NCBI RefSeq assembly: GCF_000172175.1
Contig: NZ_ABJL02000008.1
Coordinates: forward strand, 1,550,001-1,614,000
DNA length: 64,000 bases
Direction: 5' to 3'
From: Bacteroides intestinalis DSM 17393
GTDB lineage: Bacteria > Bacteroidota > Bacteroidia > Bacteroidales > Bacteroidaceae
Made by a program: the position numbers and the translations under genes
The notes under the pieces: model-generated
Database searches by the model: none
What the model saw: only the letters and a program-made list of their open reading frames with translations
Told to the model about the DNA's origin: nothing
Shown: one piece after another, positions 54,890 to 63,325 of the stretch
Layout of the letters: each line of letters starts with the position of its first letter
How positions within the stretch are numbered: position 1 is the stretch's first letter

Positions 54890-55855
54890 ATGGATAAAAA
54901 GATTTCAATCTCTCAACTAAAAGAGGTTGCCCAGGAAGCCTATGAACAGGTAAAGGGTAACACCGGGGGAAAAAATGCCGATTACATCCCCTACCTTGCC
55001 AACATCGACAAGAATCTGTTCGGCATCAGCATCTGTCTGATGAACGGACAAATCATTAATATAGGTGACACTGACTACCGCTTCGGTATAGAATCTGTTT
55101 CCAAAGTACACACAGCCATCCTTATCCTCCGTCAATACGGAGCACAGAAGGTGCTGGATATGATTGGTGCAGATGCTACAGGATTACCTTTCAACTCAAT
55201 CATCGCCATTTTGCTGGAGAATGATCACCCTTCTACCCCATTGGTAAATGCGGGTGCCATCTCAGCATGTTCCATGGTTGAGCCTGTGGGCAATTCGGAT
55301 AAGAAATGGGAAGCTATCGTTCAGAATATTACTGATTTGTGCGGTTCAGCTCCACAATTGATTGATGAGCTGTATAAGTCGGAAACGGCTACGAACTTCA
55401 ACAACCGCTCTATTGCATGGTTACTGAAGAACTACAACCGTATCTACGATAATCCGGATATGGCACTCGACCTGTACACTCGTCAATGTTCATTAGGTAT
55501 CACTGCTGGACAACTGGCGATTGCTGCCGGAACCATCGCCAACAGTGGTGTAAACCCTGTCACCAAGAAAGAAGTGTTTGAAGCTTCATTAGCTCCGAAA
55601 ATTACTTCCATGATTTCTACCGTAGGTTTCTACGAACATTCAGGTGACTGGATGTACACTGCCGGCATACCTGCCAAGAGCGGTGTAGGTGGTGGAGTTA
55701 TGTCTGTACTGCCCGGTGTATTCGGCGCAGCTGCATTCGCACCTCCTTTGGACGAAGCAGGGAATTCTGTTAAATCACAACTCGCCATCAAGTATATCAT
55801 GAACAAATTGGGTTTGGGCGTGTTCAATGGTGACCGTGTGACTATTGTAGAATAA
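54890..55855 (+). CDS. glsA: Glutaminase A
   Basis: 321 residues, the normal length for serine-dependent glutaminases. The catalytic SxxK motif is in FGIESVSKVHT. NAGAISACSMV and GITAGQLAIAAGTIANSG are conserved blocks, and KSGVGGGVMSVLPG is the C-terminal one. It hydrolyses glutamine to glutamate and ammonia. In this cluster it would supply GadB with substrate and neutralise protons with ammonia. An upstream ATG at 54866 would add eight residues; 54890 fits the family start better. Confidence 0.95.
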   Translation: MDKKISISQLKEVAQEAYEQVKGNTGGKNADYIPYLANIDKNLFGISICLMNGQIINIGDTDYRFGIESVSKVHTAILILRQYGAQKVLDMIGADATGLPFNSIIAILLENDHPSTPLVNAGAISACSMVEPVGNSDKKWEAIVQNITDLCGSAPQLIDELYKSETATNFNNRSIAWLLKNYNRIYDNPDMALDLYTRQCSLGITAGQLAIAAGTIANSGVNPVTKKEVFEASLAPKITSMISTVGFYEHSGDWMYTAGIPAKSGVGGGVMSVLPGVFGAAAFAPPLDEAGNSVKSQLAIKYIMNKLGLGVFNGDRVTIVE

Positions 55856-55917
55856 GACAATCTCTCTTTTTCATAAATAAAAGGCGTCGTCAGTCCGGAG
55901 AGGATAGGCGGCGCTTG

Positions 55918-56083
55918 TACTTTTCTTTTGTCTTGAGACAAAAGAAAAGATACCAAAAGAAAAACTCAAGGCTGCACTTCCGGTGCTACTCCGGTACTGC
56001 CATCCGCAGACGGGGCTCGAACTCGCTTCGCTCAAACAGATCGCCCCTTACCTGCGTCTGACAGCACCTACGCCTACGCACCT
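55918..56083. repeat. Long inverted repeat, left arm
   Basis: The left arm is close to the reverse complement of 56411-56580. The best-conserved part, in both arms, contains CAGACGGGGCTCGAACTCGC and continues through ATCGCCCCTTACCTGCG. The outer end is a 14-bp hairpin (55920-55949) that can end glsA transcription. Confidence 0.8.
55920..55949 (+). terminator. Hairpin at the outer end of the left arm, probable glsA terminator
   Basis: CTTTTCTTTTGTCT and its perfect complement with a two-base loop. It is rich in T on entry and lies 64 bases after the glsA stop. Confidence 0.5.
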
Positions 56084-56127
56084 ACAGTGAGGTCGGGAGA
56101 CCATGCGGCGTAAAGTAAGTCACTTCC

Positions 56128-56304
56128 TATTATGGAAATTCTGTTTACCCCAAATGGTAACTTTGTTAACCCCACACAGTAACTCCATTTACATGCCGAG
56201 GTAAAGGTCGTTACATACCGAGGTAAAGAGCGTTACAATAAGTGGTAAAGGTCGTTACATACGGCAGTAAATGCTTTTACATTAGGCAGTAAACAATCGG
56301 TAAA
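56128..56304. repeat. Eight-unit 22-bp palindrome array
   Basis: GTAA begins at 56157, 56179, 56201, 56223, 56245, 56267 and 56289, exactly 22 bp apart; a degenerate unit (GAAA) stands at 56135 and a half-step GTAA at 56300. Most units have the dyad GTAA-N6-TTAC. The array lies in the centre of the inverted repeat, between two converging genes. Together these elements fill the 738 bases between glsA and the channel gene; no gene is seen there. Confidence 0.85.
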
Positions 56305-56410
56305 TATTATCTGTTGATTATCAACAAACTAACAAAACCTCATCAGTAATCTATCTCATTTCCGTACAAACACAAACTCCTACCACCGCGCAGCCCTCCG
56401 GCATAGGCGC

Positions 56411-56580
56411 AGGTGCGTAAGCGTAGGCACTGTCAGGCGCAGGTAAGGGGCGATCTGTTTGAGCGAAGCGAGTTCGAGCCCCGTCTGCGAATGGCAGTGT
56501 CGGAGTAGCACCGGAGACGTAGCCGGGGTCCCTTTCTTTTTGGTATCTTTTTCTTTCGGGACAAGCCGAAAGAAAAAGTA
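56411..56580. repeat. Long inverted repeat, right arm
   Basis: Complement of 55918-56083, about 170 bases. Its outer end is also a hairpin followed by T/A-rich text, 14 bases beyond the channel gene's stop codon on the minus strand. Short open frames over this arm are artefacts of its G+C-rich repeat. Confidence 0.8.
56548..56577 (-). terminator. Hairpin at the outer end of the right arm, probable terminator of the channel gene
   Basis: A 12-bp perfect stem (56548-56559 with 56566-56577) with a six-base loop, 17 bases past the stop; the leaving strand reads AAAAAGATACC, so the T-run is on the arm itself. Confidence 0.5.
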
Positions 56581-56593
56581 CACACACACAACA

Positions 56594-57322
56594 TTACTTT
56601 ATATCCCCTCCCTGCAACTCCTTATAATACTCTTGTTTCTTCTGGTTCCTCCTCTGCACCAGACTCGTCACATACACCGTAAATATCGGAAACATCATCA
56701 TCCCCAATGCTGCCAGCAGAACTGACAGTACACGCCCCGTCACCGTCACAGCAATAATATTGGAACCAACTGTCGTTACATCCATAAACGCCCACCACAA
56801 GGCATCCCCATAGCCTGTAACCAATGTATTCACCCCATGCTCCATAACATAAAAAGCCAGACTGGAGAAATAAACCGTAGCAAGCAAAGTCGTCAAATAG
56901 GTAACAAACAGACCGGATGCCTTGTTATACGTCAACCACCCCACCACAATGGCCAATGCATAACCGCCGCGCACTAAAGGAATAAAACGCAATAAGTAAG
57001 TGATTTCTTCGGAAAACGTCCATCCGGCCCAAGAAATAATACTCTGGTAAGGGATGGCTACCAGAAGGAAAACAAAGTGAGTGGCAAAATAACGTACTTT
57101 ATGCTTTGCTAAAAACCACTCCAAAATGAAGTCCAGCAAAAACAATACGCACACCGCAAACTGAACCTTCATAAATACCGTCTGAGTATAGAAAGGAATA
57201 CCCTTGAATGTATCTACTGAAATACTAACCACTAAAAACAACGAAAGTAACAGAATCACAATGTGTAAGACACCATAAATTCCCTTCTCTCGTAATGCAA
57301 ATTCTGAAAGAGCCATTTTCAT
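56594..57322 (-). CDS. Potassium-channel-like six-segment membrane protein with altered filter
   Basis: 242 residues with six membrane segments and a pore loop between the last two. The pore helix WWAFMDVTTVGSNI (176-189) has TTVGSN where potassium channels have TTVGYGD. The fourth segment carries few basic residues (LRFIPLVRGG), so voltage sensing is doubtful. TGYGD at 169-173 stands before the pore helix and cannot be the filter. It is encoded between glsA and gadC, a place where Bacteroides acid-resistance clusters usually have a potassium-channel gene. It could conduct a cation to balance charge under acid stress; selectivity is uncertain. Confidence 0.85.
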   Translation of the reverse strand: MKMALSEFALREKGIYGVLHIVILLLSLFLVVSISVDTFKGIPFYTQTVFMKVQFAVCVLFLLDFILEWFLAKHKVRYFATHFVFLLVAIPYQSIISWAGWTFSEEITYLLRFIPLVRGGYALAIVVGWLTYNKASGLFVTYLTTLLATVYFSSLAFYVMEHGVNTLVTGYGDALWWAFMDVTTVGSNIIAVTVTGRVLSVLLAALGMMMFPIFTVYVTSLVQRRNQKKQEYYKELQGGDIK

Positions 57323-57512
57323 AATAATACCTATTATTTATTCTGATTTAATATATTACTGATTTCTGTCTGATTGCCCTAAAACGTCTTGCACAAGACA
57401 TTTGTTTAAGTGTTAATTTACCAACTTTCACTTTATCCCCGAAAACAACTCTACCGGGTCGTTGTTATAGAGACTGATTTTAAAACATATTTTTCACCTA
57501 AAACCTTAACTT

Positions 57513-59071
57513 ATGGCAAATATTAAACAAACAGTGAAGCTGGGTGTGTTCACCCTCGCAATCATGAATGTAACAGCAGTAGTATCCCTACGTGGACTAC
57601 CTGCCGAGGCCGTGTACGGAATGAGTTCGGCCTTTTACTATTTATTTGCAGCTATCGTATTCCTTATACCGACATCACTTGTCGCTGCGGAATTGGCTGC
57701 GATGTTCCAGGACAAACAAGGTGGTGTGTTCCGCTGGGTAGGCGAAGCCTACGGTAAGCGGCTCGGTTTCCTTGCCATCTGGGTGCAATGGATTGAAAGT
57801 ACCATCTGGTACCCCACCGTATTGACATTCGGTGCCGTATCCATCGCCTTCATCGGAATGAACGACGCGCACGATATGTCGTTGGCAAGTAACAAGTACT
57901 ACACACTCGCCGTAGTGCTCATCATCTATTGGCTCGCCACTTTCATCTCATTGAAAGGTATGGGATGGGTAGGTAAAGTTGCCAAAGTCGGTGGTATGGT
58001 TGGTACCATTATCCCGGCAGCCTTGCTGATTATCCTAGGTATCATTTATCTGGCTACAGGCGGACACTCCAATTTGGACTTTCACAGCAGCTTCTTCCCC
58101 GATCTGACGAACTTCGACAACGTCGTACTCGCCGCAAGTATCTTCCTCTTTTATGCCGGTATGGAAATGGGCGGTATCCACGTTAAGGATATAGAAAATC
58201 CCTCAAGAATTATCCGAAAGCAGTATTTATCGGTGCAGCTATCACAGTTATCATTTTCGTGCTGGGTACTTTCGCACTGGGTGTTATCATTCCGGCCAAA
58301 GACATCAGTCTGACACAAAGCTTGCTGGTTGGTTTCGACAATTACTTCAAGTACATCCATGCTTCCTGGTTATCACCGATCATCGCTATCGCTCTTGCAT
58401 TCGGTGTGCTGGCAGGTGTATTGACTTGGGTTGCCGGTCCGTCCAAAGGTATTTTTGCCGTAGGTAAGGCAGGTTACATGCCCCCGTTCTTCCAGAAGAC
58501 AAACAAACTGGGTGTACAGAAGAACATCCTGTTCGTACAAGGTGGTGCTGTAACAGTATTGAGCCTCTTGTTCGTAGTAATGCCTTCCGTACAGAGTTTC
58601 TATCAGATCCTGTCACAGTTGACAGTAGTTCTTTACCTTATCATGTATATGTTGATGTTTACAGGAGCTATCGTATTGCGTTACAAGATGAAGAAGTTGA
58701 ACCGTCCGTTCCGTATCGGTAAGGGTGGTAACGGTTTGATGTGGTTCATCGGCGGACTCGGTTTCTGTGGTTCTCTGTTGGCATTCATCCTGAGTTTTAT
58801 CCCGCCCAGTCAGATTTCAACGGGTAGCAATACAGTTTGGTTCTCCGTATTGATTATCGGTGCCATTGTTGTAGTGGCAGCTCCGTTCATCATTTACGCT
58901 TGCAAGAAACCGACTTGGGTTGATCCGAACACTAACTTTGAGCCCTTCCATTGGGAAGAACAACCAAAAGTTGCAGCAAGCACAACAAGCACAGCTACGG
59001 CAACACCAACTGCAAATCCTACCGTAAATCCAACTAGTACAACAAATAATTCCGGTACACCTAAATCATAG
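57513..59071 (+). pseudogene. gadC: Glutamate:GABA antiporter, frameshifted
   Basis: Two overlapping frames, 57513-58313 and 58259-59071, give the two parts of one 12-segment APC-family transporter of about 519 residues. The first part begins MANIKQTVKLG and runs to IENPS; the second frame resumes with NYPKAVFIGAA. The simplest explanation is loss of one A in TCAA(A)G at 58205-58206 (about residue 231). GadC imports glutamate and exports GABA. As sequenced, the product stops after 266 residues in the wrong frame. This may be a real mutation, a variant in the culture or a sequencing error. The C-terminus has a Thr/Asn/Pro-rich tail. Confidence 0.85.
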
Positions 59072-59090
59072 GGGCGTAATCGGAAAACAT

Positions 59091-59130
59091 AAAAATGGGA
59101 CTGTACAGATTGACGTACAGCCCCATTTTT
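59091..59130. terminator. Bidirectional terminator between gadC and the flavin oxidoreductase gene
   Basis: A strong stem (AAAATGGG and CTGTAC with one bulge, 59091-59105 with 59114-59128) is followed by TTTTTTATTTT on the plus strand, and by AAAA-complement text on the other. Confidence 0.85.
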
Positions 59131-59194
59131 TATTTTGGACGGTAAGAAAGTGGTTTGTTTGGGACGCATTTCGTCGTCTCATATAGCTAAATTC

Positions 59195-60136
59195 TTATTC
59201 CTTTAGCGCATCCCACGCTCTTCTATATCCTTCCGTCAGTTCCTGCATCACCTCAGCAACCGTCTCTATCTGTTTACCGTAAAGCAGTGCAGAGGCCTGG
59301 CCAATCTCCAGTTCTCCCTCTTCCAGGTCTCCATAGAAAATCCCTTTCTTGGCACGTCCATGAGCCAGAAGAATACGAAGTTCATCTTGTGTAGCCCCCA
59401 CGGCTTCGGCTGCCTCTACAGCGTCACGGAAATTATTCCGCACCAAACGTACCGGAGCAAGCTTCTTCAACAGTAGCCGGGTATCCCCCTCCTGCAAACG
59501 CAAACAATATTCCTTGAAATATTCATGAGCTGAACTTTCCTGAGTCAATGCAAAACGCGTACCTATTTGTACTCCTTCTGCTCCCAACACCCGTGCAGCA
59601 AGCATAGCCTCACCCGTAGCAATTCCTCCAGCAGCAATCAATGGTAAGGTAGTAGCGGCACGCACGGCAGGTATCAGGCACAAAGTGGTAGTCTCTTCCC
59701 TTCCGTTATGCCCGCCGGCCTCGAAGCCTTCAGCAACAACAGCATCCACACCCGCCTCTTCGGCTTTCATCGCAAAGCGGGAAGAACTGACCACATGCAC
59801 CACTGTCACTCCCCGCTCTTTCAGCCATCCCGTCCATTTGGCAGGGCTTCCGGCGGAAGTGAAAACTATATTGACTCCTTCCTCTACCACTATCTGCATG
59901 ATTTCTTCAATCTGCGGATACATCAATGGAATATTGACTCCAAAAGGATTATGTGTAGCAGCATGGCATTTACTGATATGCTCACGTAACATTTCAGGAT
60001 GCATAGAACCTGCTCCAAGCAAGCCCAATCCACCCGCATTACTTACTGCCGACGCCAAGCGCCAGCCACTGCACCAAACCATACCACCTTGGATTATTGG
60101 ATATTGAATTCCGAAAAGGGAAGTAATTCTGTTCAT
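59195..60136 (-). CDS. FMN-dependent nitronate monooxygenase / FabK-like oxidoreductase
   Basis: 313 residues, a TIM-barrel flavoprotein. The N-terminal FMN site is PIIQGGMVWCSGWRLASAVS, the conserved EGFEAGGHNG carries the His-containing loop shared by nitronate monooxygenases and FabK, and IAAGGIATGEAM with GVQIGTRFALT binds FMN phosphate. It may oxidise nitronates or reduce enoyl-ACP; the sequence alone does not settle which. It stands alone, converging with gadC. Confidence 0.88.
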   Translation of the reverse strand: MNRITSLFGIQYPIIQGGMVWCSGWRLASAVSNAGGLGLLGAGSMHPEMLREHISKCHAATHNPFGVNIPLMYPQIEEIMQIVVEEGVNIVFTSAGSPAKWTGWLKERGVTVVHVVSSSRFAMKAEEAGVDAVVAEGFEAGGHNGREETTTLCLIPAVRAATTLPLIAAGGIATGEAMLAARVLGAEGVQIGTRFALTQESSAHEYFKEYCLRLQEGDTRLLLKKLAPVRLVRNNFRDAVEAAEAVGATQDELRILLAHGRAKKGIFYGDLEEGELEIGQASALLYGKQIETVAEVMQELTEGYRRAWDALKE

Positions 60137-60279
60137 AGTTTTTCCGTTTAGGGATTATTAGGAAGAAACAAGAAAAATGTATGAAAGGTTCGGAAGAAAA
60201 GACGAATTGTAATAAAAAACACAGCCAAAAATATGAATCTACAACATAGGTATCGCCAGATGTACAAATTATACAAATC

Positions 60280-60963
60280 CTAATTTTTAATCGCCTTGAC
60301 AGGCTCTTTAATCAACACTGTAGTCGAGTCCCCGTATGCACGGAGCACTTCCAGAGTACGGGCACGGCGCTTACGTCCTTTGACATTCCAGAATTCTTTT
60401 GTAAAAGGTGTCATAAAATCACCGGAGAATCCCGAACCGCCACTGGCACCCTGCCAGCTACCCACGGCCATATTATTTGCACGTTCCGTCACTCGATAAC
60501 GCAATCCGGTTGCTTCTATCTCATCTATGCTTTTACGGATACCCTTTTCTAAAGGAGTCTTCGCCCAATCAGAATAAATACGAAGCATTTTAAGTTCGTA
60601 AAAAGGATCTCCTCTCCACGTGTTCTTATCTATTTTAATTTTCTTCTGATACACCGGATCCCAGTTATACTTCGTATTTGCTGTATATGGACGCAAGGTA
60701 AGAATAACTTTCTTCTTCGGTGTATTTGGTATTTCGGGAAGTGTTGTATTGAAATCCAGCCATTGTCTTTCCAGCGACATCTGTTGTTTGCCCAGAGGCT
60801 CCTGTACTCCCATTTCTTTCAGTACTTCCGGATTCAGCTTAATCTCTCCTTCTCCGTCCAATAGACGGCGCAATCGCAGAGAGTCCTGAGGTGTCCAGTT
60901 CTGGGCGCAAACGGGAAGGACTACTACTAAAAGCAGTCCGATTATAGTGCAATATATTCTCAT
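60280..60963 (-). CDS. Exported protein of unknown function, DUF4858-like
   Basis: 227 residues with a signal peptide (MRIYCTIIGLLLVVVLPVCAQ) and a mature region rich in basic and aromatic residues (KYNWDPVYQKKIKID). I associate it with DUF4858 from memory of Bacteroides proteins; this is not proven here. It is the last gene of the sigma factor operon, 12 bases from the preceding gene. Function unknown; an envelope role is likely from its signal peptide and neighbours. Confidence 0.75.
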   Translation of the reverse strand: MRIYCTIIGLLLVVVLPVCAQNWTPQDSLRLRRLLDGEGEIKLNPEVLKEMGVQEPLGKQQMSLERQWLDFNTTLPEIPNTPKKKVILTLRPYTANTKYNWDPVYQKKIKIDKNTWRGDPFYELKMLRIYSDWAKTPLEKGIRKSIDEIEATGLRYRVTERANNMAVGSWQGASGGSGFSGDFMTPFTKEFWNVKGRKRRARTLEVLRAYGDSTTVLIKEPVKAIKN

Positions 60964-60975
60964 TTATTTATTTTC

Positions 60976-61518
60976 TTACCACCACATATATCCGCTTCCA
61001 CAAAGCGGTTCATCATAACAAGGATCTATGGTCCACATCGTACGAGGGTATTTGCGGTTTTCCCACCAGCGGCGATAACGGGCAGAAGCATCCAAAACTT
61101 CATCATCCGACAAGAAGTAAATGCCTTCATAATTCTCTGCATCCGCATGTACCATTTTGCATCCCATCGAAGCATTCTGCCCCAGACGGATTGTTTCTAC
61201 TGTCCACAAGATACATTCACCTAAACGAAGCTTACCACCTGCGGAATAAGAAACCGGAGCCAGCGGAAAAGAAGGAATTACCGTCAAATCTTCGGCATAC
61301 TTCAACAAGTCCCCTATGTCATCAACAGTAAACCGAGGGATAGTGTTCAGCCCTTCCGGACTTTCAACAGAATATTTTCCGGCCTTCAGTTGCTTAACGA
61401 ATAAATCCACGTCAGGATTATTGTAGTCCAACGTCTCTTCCGTGCATGACACAAAAGAAAGAGAAAAGAAGAATATCAAAATGGCCATTACGGCACGTAT
61501 ATTAGAAATTGCTTTCAT
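60976..61518 (-). CDS. Lipoprotein of unknown function, DUF4943-like
   Basis: 180 residues. A lipoprotein signal ends with SFVSCTEE (Cys about residue 25). The mature part has several Trp and Cys residues near the end (RRWWENRKYPRTMWTID and CYDEPLCGSGYMWW). The DUF4943 link is from memory and unverified. It lies 18 bases from the fusion gene and 12 from the next exported protein, so all are co-transcribed with the sigma factor. Confidence 0.78.
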   Translation of the reverse strand: MKAISNIRAVMAILIFFFSLSFVSCTEETLDYNNPDVDLFVKQLKAGKYSVESPEGLNTIPRFTVDDIGDLLKYAEDLTVIPSFPLAPVSYSAGGKLRLGECILWTVETIRLGQNASMGCKMVHADAENYEGIYFLSDDEVLDASARYRRWWENRKYPRTMWTIDPCYDEPLCGSGYMWW

Positions 61519-61536
61519 TGTTGCATTGTATTAAGG

Positions 61537-62679
61537 TTAATATGTCATACGAACACCGCAAAGTAGATTAAGGTTCGTTGGACGTTCCGTTCGCAGCGTT
61601 TTTGTTTGCGAATCCGTATCAAAATGATGAGATACCGTAGGCTCTGCAAACAGAGCAATCCGGTCGTTCAACTTATAACGGACTCCCAGACCTGCCGCAA
61701 CGGAAAGTTGTACAGGCTCTGCTTCAAAACCATTGTCCCTGGCTCCGGATATGCATTTCTCGGCAGCACCACCCAATGTAGCGTAAAAATCTACTCTAGA
61801 GTTGCTTGCCAGTATTGCATTCAGTTTCACCGGAACAGCCAGTGTATGTATCGTATGATCTCCGTCAAGACGGTTGTATTGCAAACCTGCCTCCAGAGAA
61901 AAATGTTTGCTCAAACGACGCTCGGCAGAAACTCCTGCGGTGAACGGCATTCCGAAATCTCCCTTTGGCAACGATGTACCTATGCCTGCTTTGAAAGCCC
62001 ATTTTTTAGCAGAACCACCCGCATTGGTAACGGGGAGTACTTTATCGGAATCTGAGCCAAATTCTGTATTGGAATTTGTAGCAGTAGGATCAGTAGTTGT
62101 GGCACGATGATTATTTTCATTCCTTGATGAAGCTGAAGCTGTTTGACCATACATTCCATTACCTTGGTGGTGATTGCCATATACGCGTTGGGAAATTGTA
62201 ATGGAAACAGTAACAGATACAGTCTCTTCATCATCACCATTCGCAACAAGTATGGTACCGGATGACGCTGGTGCCAGATGTTTATGTCCCGGAGTCTGCG
62301 CTGTAGGTTTAGGCTCATGAATAGAGGGGAATTTTTCCTGTACCACATCTCCGTTCAGGTTACCTTCCGGTGTCAGCGTAGCCACCTTGGTGAATGCTTC
62401 CTGAATCTCATCTTTCGGAGAGAAATACCAGAATGCAGCGGAAGCAGCTCCAAGCACTAATACTACAGAAGCAGCCGCAGCCACCCGGTAGAAGCGTGGA
62501 GTAAGGACGGAACGTTTCTGCTTCTGTCCGAAAGCAACAGCTGCAGAAGTATTGGTTGCATCGGTTTCAACTCTTGACAGGTCGCTTTTCAGCTCCTCCC
62601 AAAAGCCATCCCGCACCGTCATCTCTGCACCAGAGAGGCGATTACGGAACAAACCGGTTATTTCATCATTTCCTTTCAT
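61537..62679 (-). CDS. Anti-sigma-like membrane protein fused to an outer-membrane beta-barrel
   Basis: 380 residues. The first 65 residues are cytoplasmic in character (GLFRNRLSGAEMTVRDGFWE), then comes one membrane segment (about 70-92, VVLVLGAASAAFWYF). A Ser/Thr/Asn-rich linker follows (about 95-230), and the C-terminal part (about 240-380) looks like a small outer-membrane beta-barrel (AGVSAERRLSKHFSLEAGLQ, ending in LLCGVRMTY). The N-terminal layout resembles Bacteroides anti-sigma proteins. Its start overlaps the sigma factor stop by 14 bases, so they are translated together. The polypeptide may span the periplasm. Confidence 0.82.
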   Translation of the reverse strand: MKGNDEITGLFRNRLSGAEMTVRDGFWEELKSDLSRVETDATNTSAAVAFGQKQKRSVLTPRFYRVAAAASVVLVLGAASAAFWYFSPKDEIQEAFTKVATLTPEGNLNGDVVQEKFPSIHEPKPTAQTPGHKHLAPASSGTILVANGDDEETVSVTVSITISQRVYGNHHQGNGMYGQTASASSRNENNHRATTTDPTATNSNTEFGSDSDKVLPVTNAGGSAKKWAFKAGIGTSLPKGDFGMPFTAGVSAERRLSKHFSLEAGLQYNRLDGDHTIHTLAVPVKLNAILASNSRVDFYATLGGAAEKCISGARDNGFEAEPVQLSVAAGLGVRYKLNDRIALFAEPTVSHHFDTDSQTKTLRTERPTNLNLLCGVRMTY

Positions 62680-63217
62680 ACTCTGTATATTCTTTAATTC
62701 TTTTTGCTAACAAATTCTTGGCGCGATGCAGTTGCGAAGTGGATGAATGTACCTTAATCCCAAGCATTTCCGCTATTTCCTTGTGTGATTTCTCTTCAAA
62801 CACATACAAGTTGAAAACGGTTCGGCATCCATCAGGTAATTCTGCCACAAATGCCATCAACTGCTGTTCAGAGAGGCGGCTACCGCTATCTGCTATACTT
62901 GCTTCGTCGGGTATGTCAGGCAATTGTTCTTCGTTTACCACCAGTTGGGTGATACGCTTCTGCTTTCGCAGATAATCTATTGCCTGTGTCACCATTACTC
63001 TTGTTACCCACGTTGCCAACGCACATTCGCCCCGGAAAGTGAAATGGGTAAAGATCTTGATGAACCCATCGTGCAATACGTCATGAGCGGCATCTTCATC
63101 GCCCGTATAGCGGTAGCATACCGCAAGCATCTGCTTGGAATAAAGGGTATACAGCTCCTTACGTGCGGAATCCTTTCCTGCCCGGCAGCCCTCTATCAGT
63201 TCTATTTCATTTTCCAA
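62666..63217 (-). CDS. ECF-type RNA polymerase sigma factor
   Basis: 183 residues. Region 2 (about 20-90) includes DEDAAHDVLHDGFIKIF and TWVTRVMVTQAIDYLRK; region 4 (about 120-175) includes LPDGCRTVFNLYVFEEKSHK, then the helix-turn-helix EIAEMLGIKVHSSTSQLHRA. It should direct RNA polymerase to envelope-related promoters and is probably held by the downstream fusion protein. Its operon contains only exported products besides itself. The signal is unknown. Confidence 0.94.
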   Translation of the reverse strand: MENEIELIEGCRAGKDSARKELYTLYSKQMLAVCYRYTGDEDAAHDVLHDGFIKIFTHFTFRGECALATWVTRVMVTQAIDYLRKQKRITQLVVNEEQLPDIPDEASIADSGSRLSEQQLMAFVAELPDGCRTVFNLYVFEEKSHKEIAEMLGIKVHSSTSQLHRAKNLLAKRIKEYTEYERK

Positions 63218-63325
63218 TGTCAGTGCTATTTTTTACGGACGCCTCTTCGCGTCGTTTGTTAGTTAGACGCAGCTTTCCGTAGAATGCTGCAATGTAATAT
63301 CTAAAAAGAAGTTAAAGAACGGAGA

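Noticed and set aside
56128..56304. CRISPR array
   Set aside because: The 22-bp units are contiguous, without unique spacers of regular length, and no cas gene is present.
56351..56589. Small overlapping open frames in the right repeat arm
   Set aside because: They arise from the G+C-rich inverted repeat, have no promoter or family character and run through the hairpin.
56804..56818. TGYGD in the channel protein taken as its selectivity filter
   Set aside because: It precedes the pore helix WWAFMDV; the filter position after that helix is TTVGSN.
57513..58313. Programmed frameshift in gadC
   Set aside because: There is no slippery heptamer or obvious downstream structure at 58205; a simple base loss explains the data.
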